Source: Palsa-459 sp035937595 (lineage in GTDB: Bacteria; Actinomycetota; Acidimicrobiia; Acidimicrobiales; RAAP-2). Taken from it: a DNA stretch of 64,000 bases. Below the pieces are notes generated by a model. It was not told where the DNA came from. It worked only from the letters and a program-made list of their open reading frames with translations, and made no database searches. Position 1 is the stretch's first letter. The number at the start of each line of letters is the position of its first letter. This document shows positions 16,013 to 25,161 of this stretch, one piece after another. The stretch is from the NCBI GenBank assembly GCA_035937595.1, contig DASZHS010000012.1, positions 3,543 through 67,542 on the forward strand, read 5' to 3'. A program made the position numbers and the translations under genes.

Positions 16013-16938
16013 CGGCAGCACCCCCCGAACCCGACGAAGACGACCTCGGTGCGCAGCGTCACGCCGGAGTCCGCGCGGACGAGGTCGCGGACCTCACCGA
16101 TGAGCGCGGCGACGTCGTCGGCGCGGCCGTCGCGGTCGGCCTGGATGAAGTTCGCGTGCTTCTCGGAGACCATCGCGGTGCCGTGGCGCCGGCCCTTGGC
16201 GCCGGCGGCCTCGATGAGCCGCGCGGCGTGGTCGTCGGGGGGGTTCTGGAACACCGAGCCGCAGTTCGGGCCGCCGGGCTGGTGCTCGCGCCGCCACCGC
16301 ACGACGTCGGCGACGCGCTCGCGGGTCGCCGTGGGGTCGCCGCGCGCGACGGTGAACGTCGCGGCGGTGACGACCTCGTTCGACGCGAGGTTCGAGCGGC
16401 GGTAGGCGAGGTCGAGGGACCCCGTCGGGCGCACGGACGTCGTCGCCTCGACGAGGTCGAAGACCTCCGCGTCGCGCAGCGACGACGCCGTGTCGTCGCC
16501 GTGGCCGCCGGCGTTCATCCGCACCGCGCCGCCGACGGAGCCGGGGACCCCGACGCCCCACTCGAGCCCGGTGAGCCCCTGGTCCGCGCAGCGCCGCGCG
16601 AGCACCGGGAGGGCGACGGCGCCGCCGGCGCGCACCGAGACCGTGCCGTCGGCGAGGTCGACGACGGGGTCGATCGTCTCGAAGGCGCCGGCGAGCACGA
16701 CGGCCACCCCGTCGAAGCCGCCGTCGGCGACCAGCAGGTTCGAGCCGCGGCCGACGACGAGGATCGACACCTCGACGCCCTCGAGCGCGTCGGCGAGCAG
16801 GCCGAGGTCCGAAGGGGTCCGGACCTCGACGAGGAGCGCCGCCGTCCCGCCGACGCGGTAGGTCGTCCGCGCGCCGAGCGGCGCGTCCCGCGTCGCGAGC
16901 GCACCGAGGCGCTCGGCGACTCCGTCGAGCGCGGTCAC
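16009..16938 (-). CDS. murB: UDP-N-acetylenolpyruvoylglucosamine reductase
   Basis: 309 residues from GTG 16938 (GTGA overlap with murC stop). FAD-binding domain: TTYRVGGTA, GRGSNLLVADGGF, GVPGSVGGAVRMNAGGHG. Catalytic region: LAYRRSNL, then NCGSVFQNP with the proton-donating Ser, and TEVVFVG near the end with the conserved Glu. The enzyme reduces UDP-GlcNAc-enolpyruvate to UDP-MurNAc using NADPH, the second committed step of peptidoglycan precursor synthesis. Located between murC and ftsQ, the usual actinobacterial arrangement. Confidence 0.97.
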   Translation of the reverse strand: MTALDGVAERLGALATRDAPLGARTTYRVGGTAALLVEVRTPSDLGLLADALEGVEVSILVVGRGSNLLVADGGFDGVAVVLAGAFETIDPVVDLADGTVSVRAGGAVALPVLARRCADQGLTGLEWGVGVPGSVGGAVRMNAGGHGDDTASSLRDAEVFDLVEATTSVRPTGSLDLAYRRSNLASNEVVTAATFTVARGDPTATRERVADVVRWRREHQPGGPNCGSVFQNPPDDHAARLIEAAGAKGRRHGTAMVSEKHANFIQADRDGRADDVAALIGEVRDLVRADSGVTLRTEVVFVGFGGCCR

Positions 16939-18305
16939 GCCGCCTCCTCGCGCAGCTCGTCGGGGAGCGTGGTGAGGTCGCCCGCCCCCATGGTGAGGAG
17001 GAGGTCGCCGGCGCGCAGCAGCGGCGCGACCGCCGCGGCCAGCGCCGCGCGGTCCTTCACGTAGCGCACCTCGGGCGCCGACGGCGCCCGGGCGATCGCG
17101 TCGGCGACCAGGCGGCCCGTGACACCGGGCAGCGGCGGCTCGCCGGCGGGGTAGACGTCGGTCACGACGACCACGTCGACGCCGTCGAAGGCACCGGCGA
17201 ACGCGCCGGCGAGCTGCGAGGTCCGCGTGTAGCGGTGCGGCTGGAAGACGGCGACGACGCGCCGCCAGCCGCCGGCGCGGGCGGTCGCGACGACGGCGGC
17301 GACCTCGCTCGGCAGGTGGGCGTAGTCGTCCACGAGCGTGACCCCCCGGAGCTCGCCGCGGAACTCGAAGCGGCGCGGCACGCCCGCGAACCGCCCGAGG
17401 GCGTCGGTCACCGCCGCGCCGTCCACGCCGCGGACGAGGGCGACCGCGGCCGCCAGCGCGGCGTTCTGGACGTTGTGCGGGCCGGGCGCCCCGACGCGCA
17501 CGTCGAGCGCACCGTCGCGGTGATGGAGCGTGAAGCGCGACGCGGCGCGCTCGAGCCGCACGTCGGCCACGACGACGTCGCAGGCGGGGTCGCTCCCGAC
17601 GCGGTGCGCCCCGAGGTGGCCGCCGAGCTCGCGCGCGACGGGGTCGTCCGCGTTCACGACGCACGTCGCCGCCCGCTCGAGCAGCCCCTCGAAGGCGTCG
17701 CGGAGGGTCGCGAGGGTGCCGTAGTGGTCGAGGTGGTCGGCCTCGACGTTGGTCACGGCGCACAGCGCCGGCGCCAGCAGCGCGAAGGACCCGTAGCTCT
17801 CGTCGGCCTCGACGACGAGCTCGTCGCCGAGGTCGAGGCGAGCGTTGGCGCCGAGACCGGCCACGTCGGCGCCCACGAGCCACGACGGGGACCGTCCCGC
17901 GGCCGCGAGGATGAGCGTCAGCATCGAGGACGTCGTCGTCTTGCCGTGGGTGCCCGCGATCGCCAGCACCTCGCGCAGCGCGCAGAGCGCGCCCAGCACC
18001 TCGGCCCGGGTCGCCACGCGGATCCCGCGCGCAGCGGCGGTCGCGAGCTCGACGTTGTCCGACGCGATCGCGGGCGAGGCGGTGAGCAGGTCGACCTTGC
18101 CGACGTGGTCCGCGGCGTGCCCGACCCACACCTTGACGCCCGCGGTGCGCAGCGCGGCGAGCGTCGGCGAGTCGACGACGTCCGAGCCGCTGACCTCGTG
18201 GCCGAGCCCGGCGAGCAGGCGGGCGAGCCCGCTCATCCCCGCGCCGCCGACGCCGACGACGTGGATCCGGCGCGGCGCGTCGAGGGTGAGCGGCTCAGCG
18301 GACAT
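16935..18305 (-). CDS. murC: UDP-N-acetylmuramate--L-alanine ligase
   Basis: 456 residues from ATG 18305, overlapping murG by 11 bp. Mur ligase with Rossmann start (HVVGVGGAGMSGLARLL), ATP loop GTHGKTTTSSM, central EADESYGSF and NVEADHLDHYG, and the C-terminal domain with VDDYAHLPSEV and FQPHRYTRT. It joins L-Ala to UDP-MurNAc. DYAHxPxE and QPHRYTR are MurC-specific, which separates it from MurD, MurE and MurF. Confidence 0.97.
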   Translation of the reverse strand: MSAEPLTLDAPRRIHVVGVGGAGMSGLARLLAGLGHEVSGSDVVDSPTLAALRTAGVKVWVGHAADHVGKVDLLTASPAIASDNVELATAAARGIRVATRAEVLGALCALREVLAIAGTHGKTTTSSMLTLILAAAGRSPSWLVGADVAGLGANARLDLGDELVVEADESYGSFALLAPALCAVTNVEADHLDHYGTLATLRDAFEGLLERAATCVVNADDPVARELGGHLGAHRVGSDPACDVVVADVRLERAASRFTLHHRDGALDVRVGAPGPHNVQNAALAAAVALVRGVDGAAVTDALGRFAGVPRRFEFRGELRGVTLVDDYAHLPSEVAAVVATARAGGWRRVVAVFQPHRYTRTSQLAGAFAGAFDGVDVVVVTDVYPAGEPPLPGVTGRLVADAIARAPSAPEVRYVKDRAALAAAVAPLLRAGDLLLTMGAGDLTTLPDELREEAA

Positions 18306-19416
18306 GGTCGAGCACCACCTGGGCGATCCTGCCCGCCGCGTCGGGGCGCGCGAGGGACCGTGCCGCAGACGACATCGCGGCCAGCCGTGCCGGGTCGCCG
18401 AGGAGCTCGTCGAGCGCCTCGTCGAGCACCTGCCCGGACAACGTCGCGTCGGTGAGGACGACCGCCGCACCGGCGCGCTCGAGGACCCGCGCGTTGGCGC
18501 TCTGGTGGTCGCCGGGCGCACCGGGGAGCGCGACGAGGACCGACGGCACCCCGGTCGCGCAGAGCTCGGCGACCGTCGTGGCACCGGCGCGGGTCACCGC
18601 CACGTCGCACGCGGCCCACAGGTCGGCCATCGCGGACTCGAAGCCGACCACCCGCCAGCGATCGTCGCCGATCCCCTCGGCGCGCTTCCGGGCCTCGACC
18701 TCGTCGACGTCCCGACGGCCCGTCACGTGGTACAGCATCGTCGCTTCGCGGTCGCGCCAGCGCACGGCCAGCTCGCACGTGGCACGGTTCACCGAGGCGG
18801 CCCCGAGCGAGCCCGACGTGACCGCGACCACGGCACCCGTCGGCGGCAGGCCCAGCCGCCCACGGCCGACGGCACGCGCGTCGGCGGTGCGCGCGACGGC
18901 GAGGATCTCCGCACGCAACGGTGCGCCGGTCACGACGACACGGTCCTCGGGCCCACCGGGGAAGGCCGCGGTGATCGCGACGGCGAAGGGCCGCAGCAGC
19001 CGGTGCACGAGGCCGGGGGTCGCGTCGAGGTCGACCAGCACGAGGGGTCGGCCCGTGACCACGGCCGCCGCGGCGGCGGCGAACGCCGCGTACCCGCCGA
19101 CCGAGACGACGGCGCGAGGTCGGCGCCGGGCGACGACGACGATCCCGCGCGCGAGCGCGAGGGCGAGCCCCGCGACCGCGGCCAGGTTCGCGAGGGCCGC
19201 GCGGAGCGAGACGTCGCGTCGCAGGCCGCGCCCCGGCAGGAGCACGAGCTCGACGCCGAGGTCGCCGAGCAGCTCGCGCTCCTGGCCCCGGCGCGACCCC
19301 ACGACCAGCAGGTCGGACGGGTCGACGCCGTCGGCGAGCAGCGCCTCGGCGATCGCGCGGAGCGGGAAGAGGTGGCCGCCGGTGCCGCCGCCCGTGAGCA
19401 CCACCGGACCGCTCAC
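18295..19416 (-). CDS. murG: lipid II synthase MurG (GlcNAc transferase)
   Basis: 373 residues from GTG 19416 (GTGA overlap with ftsW stop). GT28 glycosyltransferase at the inner membrane face that converts lipid I to lipid II. N-terminal LTGGGTGGHLFP, then SVGGYAAFAAA and TGAPLRAEIL. The C-terminal UDP-GlcNAc site is TRAGATTVAELCATGVPSVL with APGDHQSANARVL. The expected NxxPG motif after GGYxS is degenerate here (DLDATPGLVHR). Length is normal. Confidence 0.96.
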   Translation of the reverse strand: MSGPVVLTGGGTGGHLFPLRAIAEALLADGVDPSDLLVVGSRRGQERELLGDLGVELVLLPGRGLRRDVSLRAALANLAAVAGLALALARGIVVVARRRPRAVVSVGGYAAFAAAAAAVVTGRPLVLVDLDATPGLVHRLLRPFAVAITAAFPGGPEDRVVVTGAPLRAEILAVARTADARAVGRGRLGLPPTGAVVAVTSGSLGAASVNRATCELAVRWRDREATMLYHVTGRRDVDEVEARKRAEGIGDDRWRVVGFESAMADLWAACDVAVTRAGATTVAELCATGVPSVLVALPGAPGDHQSANARVLERAGAAVVLTDATLSGQVLDEALDELLGDPARLAAMSSAARSLARPDAAGRIAQVVLDHVR

Positions 19417-20816
19417 CGTCGACGGCCCGCCCGGCTCGGCGCGCGCTCGGGTGGACGCGACGGCGCGCGACGCGGCGGCGTGCGACGCGACGGCGTGCGA
19501 AGCGGCGGCGTGCGGCGCGATGGCGAACGTGTCGCCGGACGCGGGGGCGTGGCGCTCGCACGACGCGCCCGCGGGGCAACGGGACGCGGCGCGCGCACCG
19601 GGGCTCGCCGATCGGCGGACGACGCTGCCTTTGCGGGCGCCGGGCGCGACGTCGCGACCACCCGGAGGCGGGGACGCACGGCCGAGCGCCGCGCGATGCC
19701 GACGAGCACGCCCACGGCGGCCATGTCGATGACGAGCGACGTGCCGCCGAAGGAGATGAACGGCAGCGGGATGCCGGTCACCGGCAGCACCCCGGTGACC
19801 GCACCCACGTTGACGATGGTCTCGATGGCGAGCCACGTCGAGATCCCGACGGCGGCGAGCTGGCTGAAGCGGTCGTCGGCGCGCGCCGCCACGCGCAGGC
19901 CGAGCATCACGAGCGAGACGAGCAGCCCCAGCACCACGAGCGCGCCGACCAGCCCGAGCTCGTTCCCGACGATCGAGAAGATGAAGTCCGTGTGTGGGTT
20001 CGGCAGCGAGCCCCACGGCAGCGGAGAGTTCCCGATCCCCGTGCCGGTGACGCCGCCCGAGCCGAACCCGATCTTCGACTGCAGCAGCTGGTACCCCGAC
20101 CCCGACGGGTCCGACTGGGGGTGCAGGAAGCTGAGGAGCCGCGTGCGGCGGTACGGCATCGCCACGGCCGCGAGCCCGCAGCCGACCAACAGGACGCCGA
20201 CCGTGCACCACAGCGCCCGCCACGGCGCCCCCGCGGCCGTCGCGACGGCGAGGGCGATGCCGATGAGCACCACGGCGGTGCCCATGTCCGGCTGGGCGAG
20301 CACGAGCAGCGCGGCCACGAGCGTCACGACGGCGAGCGGACGCAGGACGCGGCCCCACTCCCGCTCGACGCGCTCCTTCTTCGAGATGACGTGCGCGGCG
20401 TAGAGGCACAGGGCGAGCTTCGCGAGCTCGGACGGCTGGATGCGGATCCACCCGAAGCCGAGCCAGCGGGACGCGCCGAACGAGCTCGTGCCGAACCCGG
20501 GCGCCAGCACGAGCGCGAGGAGCGCCATCGTCCCCACCGTCCCCACGGCCGCAAGCACGCCGAGCTGCTTGGTCGTGCGACCCGCGGCGAACCAGAACGC
20601 GCCGACACCCACCACCATCCAGAGGCACTCGCGCAAGAGGATCGCCCACGTCGAGCCGTAGTACGAGATGGAGACCACCGAGCTCGCCGAGCCGACCATG
20701 ACGAGCCCGATGACGCACAGTGCCGCCAGGTTGACCGTGAGCCACATCGCCAGCGTCGGTGCCGCGACGGCGGGGGCACCGGGGGGCGCGCGGCGCAGGC
20801 GCGGGACGGCACCCAC
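19413..20816 (-). CDS. ftsW: SEDS peptidoglycan polymerase FtsW
   Basis: 467 residues from GTG 20816, which directly abuts the mraY stop. About ten membrane segments. SEDS hallmarks are RIQPSELAKLALCLYAAH (catalytic-loop region), GTSSFGASRWLGFG, LAQPDMGTA, GNSPLPWGSLPNPHTDFIFS and TGIPLPFISFGGTS. FtsW polymerises lipid II at the septum with its partner transpeptidase FtsI, encoded two genes upstream. The C-terminal about 90 residues form a basic, Pro/Arg/Ser-rich cytoplasmic tail partly built from a 15-bp tandem repeat. I assign FtsW rather than RodA because of its place in the division cluster. Confidence 0.95.
   Translation of the reverse strand: MGAVPRLRRAPPGAPAVAAPTLAMWLTVNLAALCVIGLVMVGSASSVVSISYYGSTWAILLRECLWMVVGVGAFWFAAGRTTKQLGVLAAVGTVGTMALLALVLAPGFGTSSFGASRWLGFGWIRIQPSELAKLALCLYAAHVISKKERVEREWGRVLRPLAVVTLVAALLVLAQPDMGTAVVLIGIALAVATAAGAPWRALWCTVGVLLVGCGLAAVAMPYRRTRLLSFLHPQSDPSGSGYQLLQSKIGFGSGGVTGTGIGNSPLPWGSLPNPHTDFIFSIVGNELGLVGALVVLGLLVSLVMLGLRVAARADDRFSQLAAVGISTWLAIETIVNVGAVTGVLPVTGIPLPFISFGGTSLVIDMAAVGVLVGIARRSAVRPRLRVVATSRPAPAKAASSADRRAPVRAPRPVAPRARRASATPPRPATRSPSRRTPPLRTPSRRTPPRRAPSRPPERAPSRAGRRR
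19454..19528 (-). repeat. five 15-bp tandem repeats inside ftsW
   Basis: Five consecutive 15-bp units (first unit GACGCGACGGCGCGC on the plus strand, then close variants) at 19454, 19469, 19484, 19499 and 19514. They are in frame on the minus strand and encode a pentapeptide period of the type RRTPP, LRTPS, RRTPP, RRAPS in the FtsW tail. The last unit is the most diverged. Confidence 0.85.
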
Positions 20817-21863
20817 TCAGATCACCTTCGCGATCTTCACGAAGTCGCCGTAGAACAGGCCGATGCCGAGGGCGGCGCAGAGCCCCGCCAGGATCCAGAA
20901 CCGGATGAGCACGGTTGTCTCGGGCCAGCCGAGCAGCTCGAAGTGGTGGTGCATGGGCGCCATCCGCAGCACCCGCCGGTGGAACACGCGGAAGCTGATC
21001 ACCTGGGCGATGACCGAGAGCGTCTCGGCGACGAACAGCCCGCCGATCACGACGAGCAGCAGGTCGAGGTTCATGAGCAGGCACAGCCCCGCGAGCCCCG
21101 CACCGATCGAGAGCGCCCCGGTGTCGCCCATGATGATCCTCGCGGGCGCCGCGTTCCACCACAGGAACCCGAGGCACCCGCCGACGAGCGCGACGGCGAC
21201 GAGCCCGAGGTCGAGCGCCGTCGCCTGCGAGGGCCCCACGTGGTAGATCCCGTAGTGGCGGAACTGCCAGTACCCGATGACCGCGAGGACCGCGAAGCAG
21301 AAGGTCGACGATCCCGCGGCCAGCCCGTCGAGCCCGTCGGTCAGGTTGACCGCGTTGGACGTGGCGACGACGACGAACGCCGCGAAGACGACCCACACGG
21401 CGGGGCCGACGTGCCAGCCCGGCAGGTCGTACCTCGTGAACGAGATCGCGGTGGTCGCACCCGCCCACTTCCAGGCGGCCAGGGCGAAGCCCACGGCCAC
21501 GAGCACCTGGAGGGCGAACTTCGTCCGCTTGTTGAGACCGAGGTTGCGGGCGTTGCGGACGCCGATGAGGTCGTCGGCGAAGCCGATGAGGCCACACGCC
21601 ACGACCAGGAGGAGGACGAGGACCCCGCTGCGCGTGAAGGTCCGGTACCCGCCGAGGTGGCCGACGAGGTAGCCGAGGATCGCCGCGAGCACGATGAGCA
21701 CGCCGCCGGTCGTCGGCGTCCCTGCCTTCACCACGTGCGTGGCGGGACCGTCCTCTCGGATCTGCTGGCCGATGTCGCGCCGGCGCAGCGTGCGGATGAG
21801 CGCGGGCGTGAACACGATCGCGAGGAAGAGCGCCGCGGCCCCCGCCTCCATGAGGCTCAGCAC
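20817..21863 (-). CDS. mraY: phospho-N-acetylmuramoyl-pentapeptide transferase
   Basis: 348 residues from GTG 21863, overlapping murE by 7 bp. Ten-helix enzyme that moves phospho-MurNAc-pentapeptide to undecaprenyl phosphate (lipid I). Signatures are GTPTTGGVL, LIGFADDLIGV (catalytic Asp pair), NAVNLTDGLDGLA, RIIMGDTGAL and MAPMHHHFELLGWPE. The final His-rich loop is MraY-specific. It is placed directly between murE and ftsW, whereas murF and murD normally flank it. Confidence 0.97.
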   Translation of the reverse strand: MLSLMEAGAAALFLAIVFTPALIRTLRRRDIGQQIREDGPATHVVKAGTPTTGGVLIVLAAILGYLVGHLGGYRTFTRSGVLVLLLVVACGLIGFADDLIGVRNARNLGLNKRTKFALQVLVAVGFALAAWKWAGATTAISFTRYDLPGWHVGPAVWVVFAAFVVVATSNAVNLTDGLDGLAAGSSTFCFAVLAVIGYWQFRHYGIYHVGPSQATALDLGLVAVALVGGCLGFLWWNAAPARIIMGDTGALSIGAGLAGLCLLMNLDLLLVVIGGLFVAETLSVIAQVISFRVFHRRVLRMAPMHHHFELLGWPETTVLIRFWILAGLCAALGIGLFYGDFVKIAKVI

Positions 21864-23287
21864 CGTCGGCTCCGCGACGCGAGCGCCGTCGCGGCGACGA
21901 CGCGGTCGTCGAAGGGGACGTGGACGCCGGCGACCTCCTGGGTCGTCTCGTGGCCCTTGCCCGCGAGCAGCACGACGTCGTCGTCGGCCGCGCCCGCGAC
22001 AGCCGACGCGACGGCGGTCGCCCGGTCGAGCTCGATCGACACGTCGGCGTCGCCGTCGCAGCCCGCCACGATCGCCGCGATGATCGCCTCGGGCGACTCA
22101 CCCCTCGGGTTGTCGGAGGTCACGACGACGACGTCGGCGAGTCGCGACGCGATCGAGCCCATGATCGGGCGCTTGCCCTGGTCGCGCTCGCCGCCGCAGC
22201 CGAAGACGACGATGAGCCGGCCCGTCGGCCGCAGGGCTCGGACGTCGCGCAGCACGCGCTCGAGCGCGTCTGGCGAGTGCGCGTAGTCGACGAGCACGCT
22301 CGGCGGCCCGCCGTCGACGAGCTCCAGGCGGCCCGGCACCGGCGGGACCTCGCCGAGGGCGGCCGAGGCCGCCGCGACATCGATGCCGAGGACGTCGGCC
22401 GCCGCGAGGGCGACCAGCGCGTTGGTGACGTTCACGCGACCCGTGAGGCGGGTGGCGGTGCGGTGCGTGCGCCACGTGAAGGTCGTGCGCCCGATCTCGG
22501 CGTCCTCGACGACGGCGTCGTCCGTCGCGACCTCGAGCGTCGGGACGAGGTGCCGCGACGCGAGGGCCCTCCCCCACTCGTCGTCGACGCACACGACGGC
22601 GGCGGCCGACCTCGAGGGCTCGAAGAGCACCGCCTTGGCCTCGAAGTAGTCGGTCATCGCACCGTGGTAGTCGAGGTGCTCGCGACTGAGGTTCGTGAAC
22701 GCGGCGACGTCGAAGCGGATGCCGTCGACGCGCCCCTGGTCGAGGGCGTGGCTGGAGACCTCGAGGGCGACCGCGCCGGGCCGACCCTCACGGCTCGCGC
22801 GGTCGGCGACGTCGCGCAGCGCGCGGTGCAGGTCGGGTGCCGAGGGCGTCGTGCGCTGCCCGGTGAGCGTGCCGATCGTGGCGGCGGCGTAGCCGACGGT
22901 CGCGAGGATCCCGTTCAGCAGCCAGGTCACGGTCGTCTTGCCGTTGGTGCCGGTCACCCCCGCCATCGTGAGGGACTCGGCGGGATGCCCCACGACGGCG
23001 CTCGAGAGCGCGGCGAGCGCGGCGCGCAGCGCGGTCGGCGCGACGCGCACGACGACGGCGGTCGAGCGGACGGGCGAGGCCGCGACGACGCACACCGCGC
23101 CGCGGCGCACCGCGTCGTCGACGTAGACCTCACCGTTGGTCGCGGTGCCCGGCAGGCACACGAAGACCGAGCCGGGCGTGCAGCGGCGGGAGTCCAGCTC
23201 GACGGTCGACACGCCGAGCCCGGCGGCGTCGGCGTCGAGGGAGGCGTCGAGTCCGGCGTCTGCGAGCAGGGCGCCAAGGGTCGTCAA
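21857..23287 (-). CDS. murE: UDP-MurNAc-tripeptide ligase, meso-DAP type
   Basis: 476 residues from TTG 23287; the TTGA overlaps the ftsI stop. Mur ligase: DSRRCTPGSVFVCLPG (UDP-sugar domain), GVTGTNGKTTVTWLL (ATP loop), ALEVSSHALDQGRV, FTNLSREHLDYHG, VDYAHSPDAL, and DNPRGESPEAI. The DNPRxE motif is the recognition loop for meso-diaminopimelate, so the wall is expected to be DAP-crosslinked. The catalytic carbamoylated Lys lies in YFEAKAVLF. Confidence 0.96.
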   Translation of the reverse strand: MTTLGALLADAGLDASLDADAAGLGVSTVELDSRRCTPGSVFVCLPGTATNGEVYVDDAVRRGAVCVVAASPVRSTAVVVRVAPTALRAALAALSSAVVGHPAESLTMAGVTGTNGKTTVTWLLNGILATVGYAAATIGTLTGQRTTPSAPDLHRALRDVADRASREGRPGAVALEVSSHALDQGRVDGIRFDVAAFTNLSREHLDYHGAMTDYFEAKAVLFEPSRSAAAVVCVDDEWGRALASRHLVPTLEVATDDAVVEDAEIGRTTFTWRTHRTATRLTGRVNVTNALVALAAADVLGIDVAAASAALGEVPPVPGRLELVDGGPPSVLVDYAHSPDALERVLRDVRALRPTGRLIVVFGCGGERDQGKRPIMGSIASRLADVVVVTSDNPRGESPEAIIAAIVAGCDGDADVSIELDRATAVASAVAGAADDDVVLLAGKGHETTQEVAGVHVPFDDRVVAATALASRSRRC

Positions 23288-25161
23288 GTCACGTCCTGCA
23301 GGAACGAGACGGACCCTCCTGCGAGCGTGGGCGCGACGACCCGTCCCGACGTGGGCACACCGTAGCGGTGCAGGGCGTAGCCCATCACGCGCGCGAACAC
23401 GGGGGCGGCCACGGTGCCGCCGTAGATCACCGGGGTGGGGCGCTGGATCACGACGATCATCGACAGGACGGGGTGCTCGGCGGGCGCGAACCCGACGAAC
23501 GTCGCGTTGTAGGCGCCCGGGATGTACGCCGCACGCCCCGCGTAGGGGATCTGGGCGGTGCCCGTCTTGCCGGCGATGGTGTAGCCCGAGACGGCGGCCT
23601 GGGTGCCGGTGCCGCCGGCCACGACCCGGATCAGCATCCGCACGAGCTCTCGAGCGACGACGGGTGCGAGCGCGCGGCGCTGCGACGGCGCGGGCACCTT
23701 CGTCACCTCTCCGTCCGTGCCGATGTGGCCTCGCACGAGCGACGGGGTGACGAACACGCCGTCGTTCGCGATGGTGTTGTACGCGTCGAGCACCTGCAGC
23801 GGGGTGACGGCGTCGACCTGGCCGATCGGCAGCGACGCGATGTCGGTCGGTGAGAACCGCGCCGCGTCCATGAGCAAGCCGGCGGACTCGCCTGGGAGCC
23901 CGACGCCCGTCGCCTGGCCGAAGCCGAGTCGCCGCACGCCGTTGAGGAGCCGGGACTCGCCCAGGCGGTGCGAGATCTCGTAGGTGCCGATGTTCGACGA
24001 GTACTCGAGGATCTGGGTGGCCGTGAGGTGCTCGAGGCCGTGCTGCTCGGCGTCGTGGAACACGTGGCCGTCGATCGTCACGTAGTCGGGGACCGCGAAC
24101 CGCGTCATCGGGGTGATCACCCCGTCGGCCAGCCCCTCGGAGAAGGGCACGATCTTGAACACGCTGCCCGGCTCATAGGTCGTCGTCACGCCGAGGTTGT
24201 TCTGCGCCTCGAAGACCCCCGGGATGCCGGTCGGGGTCGGCCACACCTGCGACGTGGGAAGTGCGGGGTCGGGCTGCCTCGTGTTGACGAGGCTCGCCAT
24301 GGCGAGGACCTGCCCGGTGCGCGTGTCCATCACGATCGCGGTCCCAGAGACGCCGTTGGCGTCGACGAGCTCCGTGCCGAGGGCCTGCTCGGTGACGTAC
24401 TGGAGCGGCGCGTCGATCGTCAGCTCGAGTCCGGTGCCGGCGATCGGCCGCTGCGAGATGACCGCGGGGGCGAACGGCAGGCTCACGCCGCTCGGCGACT
24501 GGCCGATCTGCTCGACCCCGTCCTGCCCCGCGAGGAGCTGCTGGTCGGCGTACTCGAGGCCTGCGGACCCCGCGCCGTCGGCGAAGGTGCCCCCGAGGAC
24601 GGACGCTGCGAGCGCGCCGTCGGGGTTCGTGCGCTGCGAGGAGTCCGCGAGCGTGATCCCGGGGAACGCGTCCGCCTCGATCGTCGCCGCGTTGGCCACG
24701 CTCGTGTTCGAGGCCAGCACGACGTGGCCCGCCCCGGGACCGCGCTGCTCGAGCTTCGCCGCGAGCGCCGTCGCCGAGACACCGAGCAGCGGTGCGAGCG
24801 CGGCGGCCTCGGCCGCGGGCTGGGTGATCTGGAAGTCGTCGGCGACGACCTGCTTCGTCGGGACCGACATCGCGAGGATCTGCCCGTTGCGGTCGTAGAT
24901 CGCGCCGCGCAGCGCGGGGATCGTCACGGTCGACAACAGCTGCTCGGCCGAGAGCTTCTCGAAGTGCGGGGCGCGCAGGATCTGGAGGTTCACGAGCTGC
25001 ACGACGAGCCCCGCGACCCCGAGGAGGACGAGGACGCGGATGACCCGGACCCGGCGGTGGAGCACGCCGCCCGCACGGGTGCTGATCGGCGGGCGCGCCA
25101 CCCCCCGACGCGGCGGGGCCCCGGGACGTCGCCCGGACCTCGCCGAAGGGGACGGCGTCAT
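23284..25161 (-). CDS. ftsI: septal transpeptidase FtsI (class B PBP)
   Basis: 625 residues; ATG 25161 overlaps the ftsL stop. A basic N-terminal tail of about 40 residues precedes one membrane helix (VLVLLGVAGLVVQLVNLQIL), the pedestal domain (TIPALRGAIYDRNGQILA) and the transpeptidase domain. The active-site motifs are all present: SxxK in YEPGSVFKI, SxN in EYSSNIGTY and KTG in IAGKTGTAQIP. It crosslinks septal peptidoglycan together with FtsW. No C-terminal PASTA domain is visible, unlike some actinobacterial class B PBPs. Confidence 0.96.
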   Translation of the reverse strand: MTPSPSARSGRRPGAPPRRGVARPPISTRAGGVLHRRVRVIRVLVLLGVAGLVVQLVNLQILRAPHFEKLSAEQLLSTVTIPALRGAIYDRNGQILAMSVPTKQVVADDFQITQPAAEAAALAPLLGVSATALAAKLEQRGPGAGHVVLASNTSVANAATIEADAFPGITLADSSQRTNPDGALAASVLGGTFADGAGSAGLEYADQQLLAGQDGVEQIGQSPSGVSLPFAPAVISQRPIAGTGLELTIDAPLQYVTEQALGTELVDANGVSGTAIVMDTRTGQVLAMASLVNTRQPDPALPTSQVWPTPTGIPGVFEAQNNLGVTTTYEPGSVFKIVPFSEGLADGVITPMTRFAVPDYVTIDGHVFHDAEQHGLEHLTATQILEYSSNIGTYEISHRLGESRLLNGVRRLGFGQATGVGLPGESAGLLMDAARFSPTDIASLPIGQVDAVTPLQVLDAYNTIANDGVFVTPSLVRGHIGTDGEVTKVPAPSQRRALAPVVARELVRMLIRVVAGGTGTQAAVSGYTIAGKTGTAQIPYAGRAAYIPGAYNATFVGFAPAEHPVLSMIVVIQRPTPVIYGGTVAAPVFARVMGYALHRYGVPTSGRVVAPTLAGGSVSFLQDVT

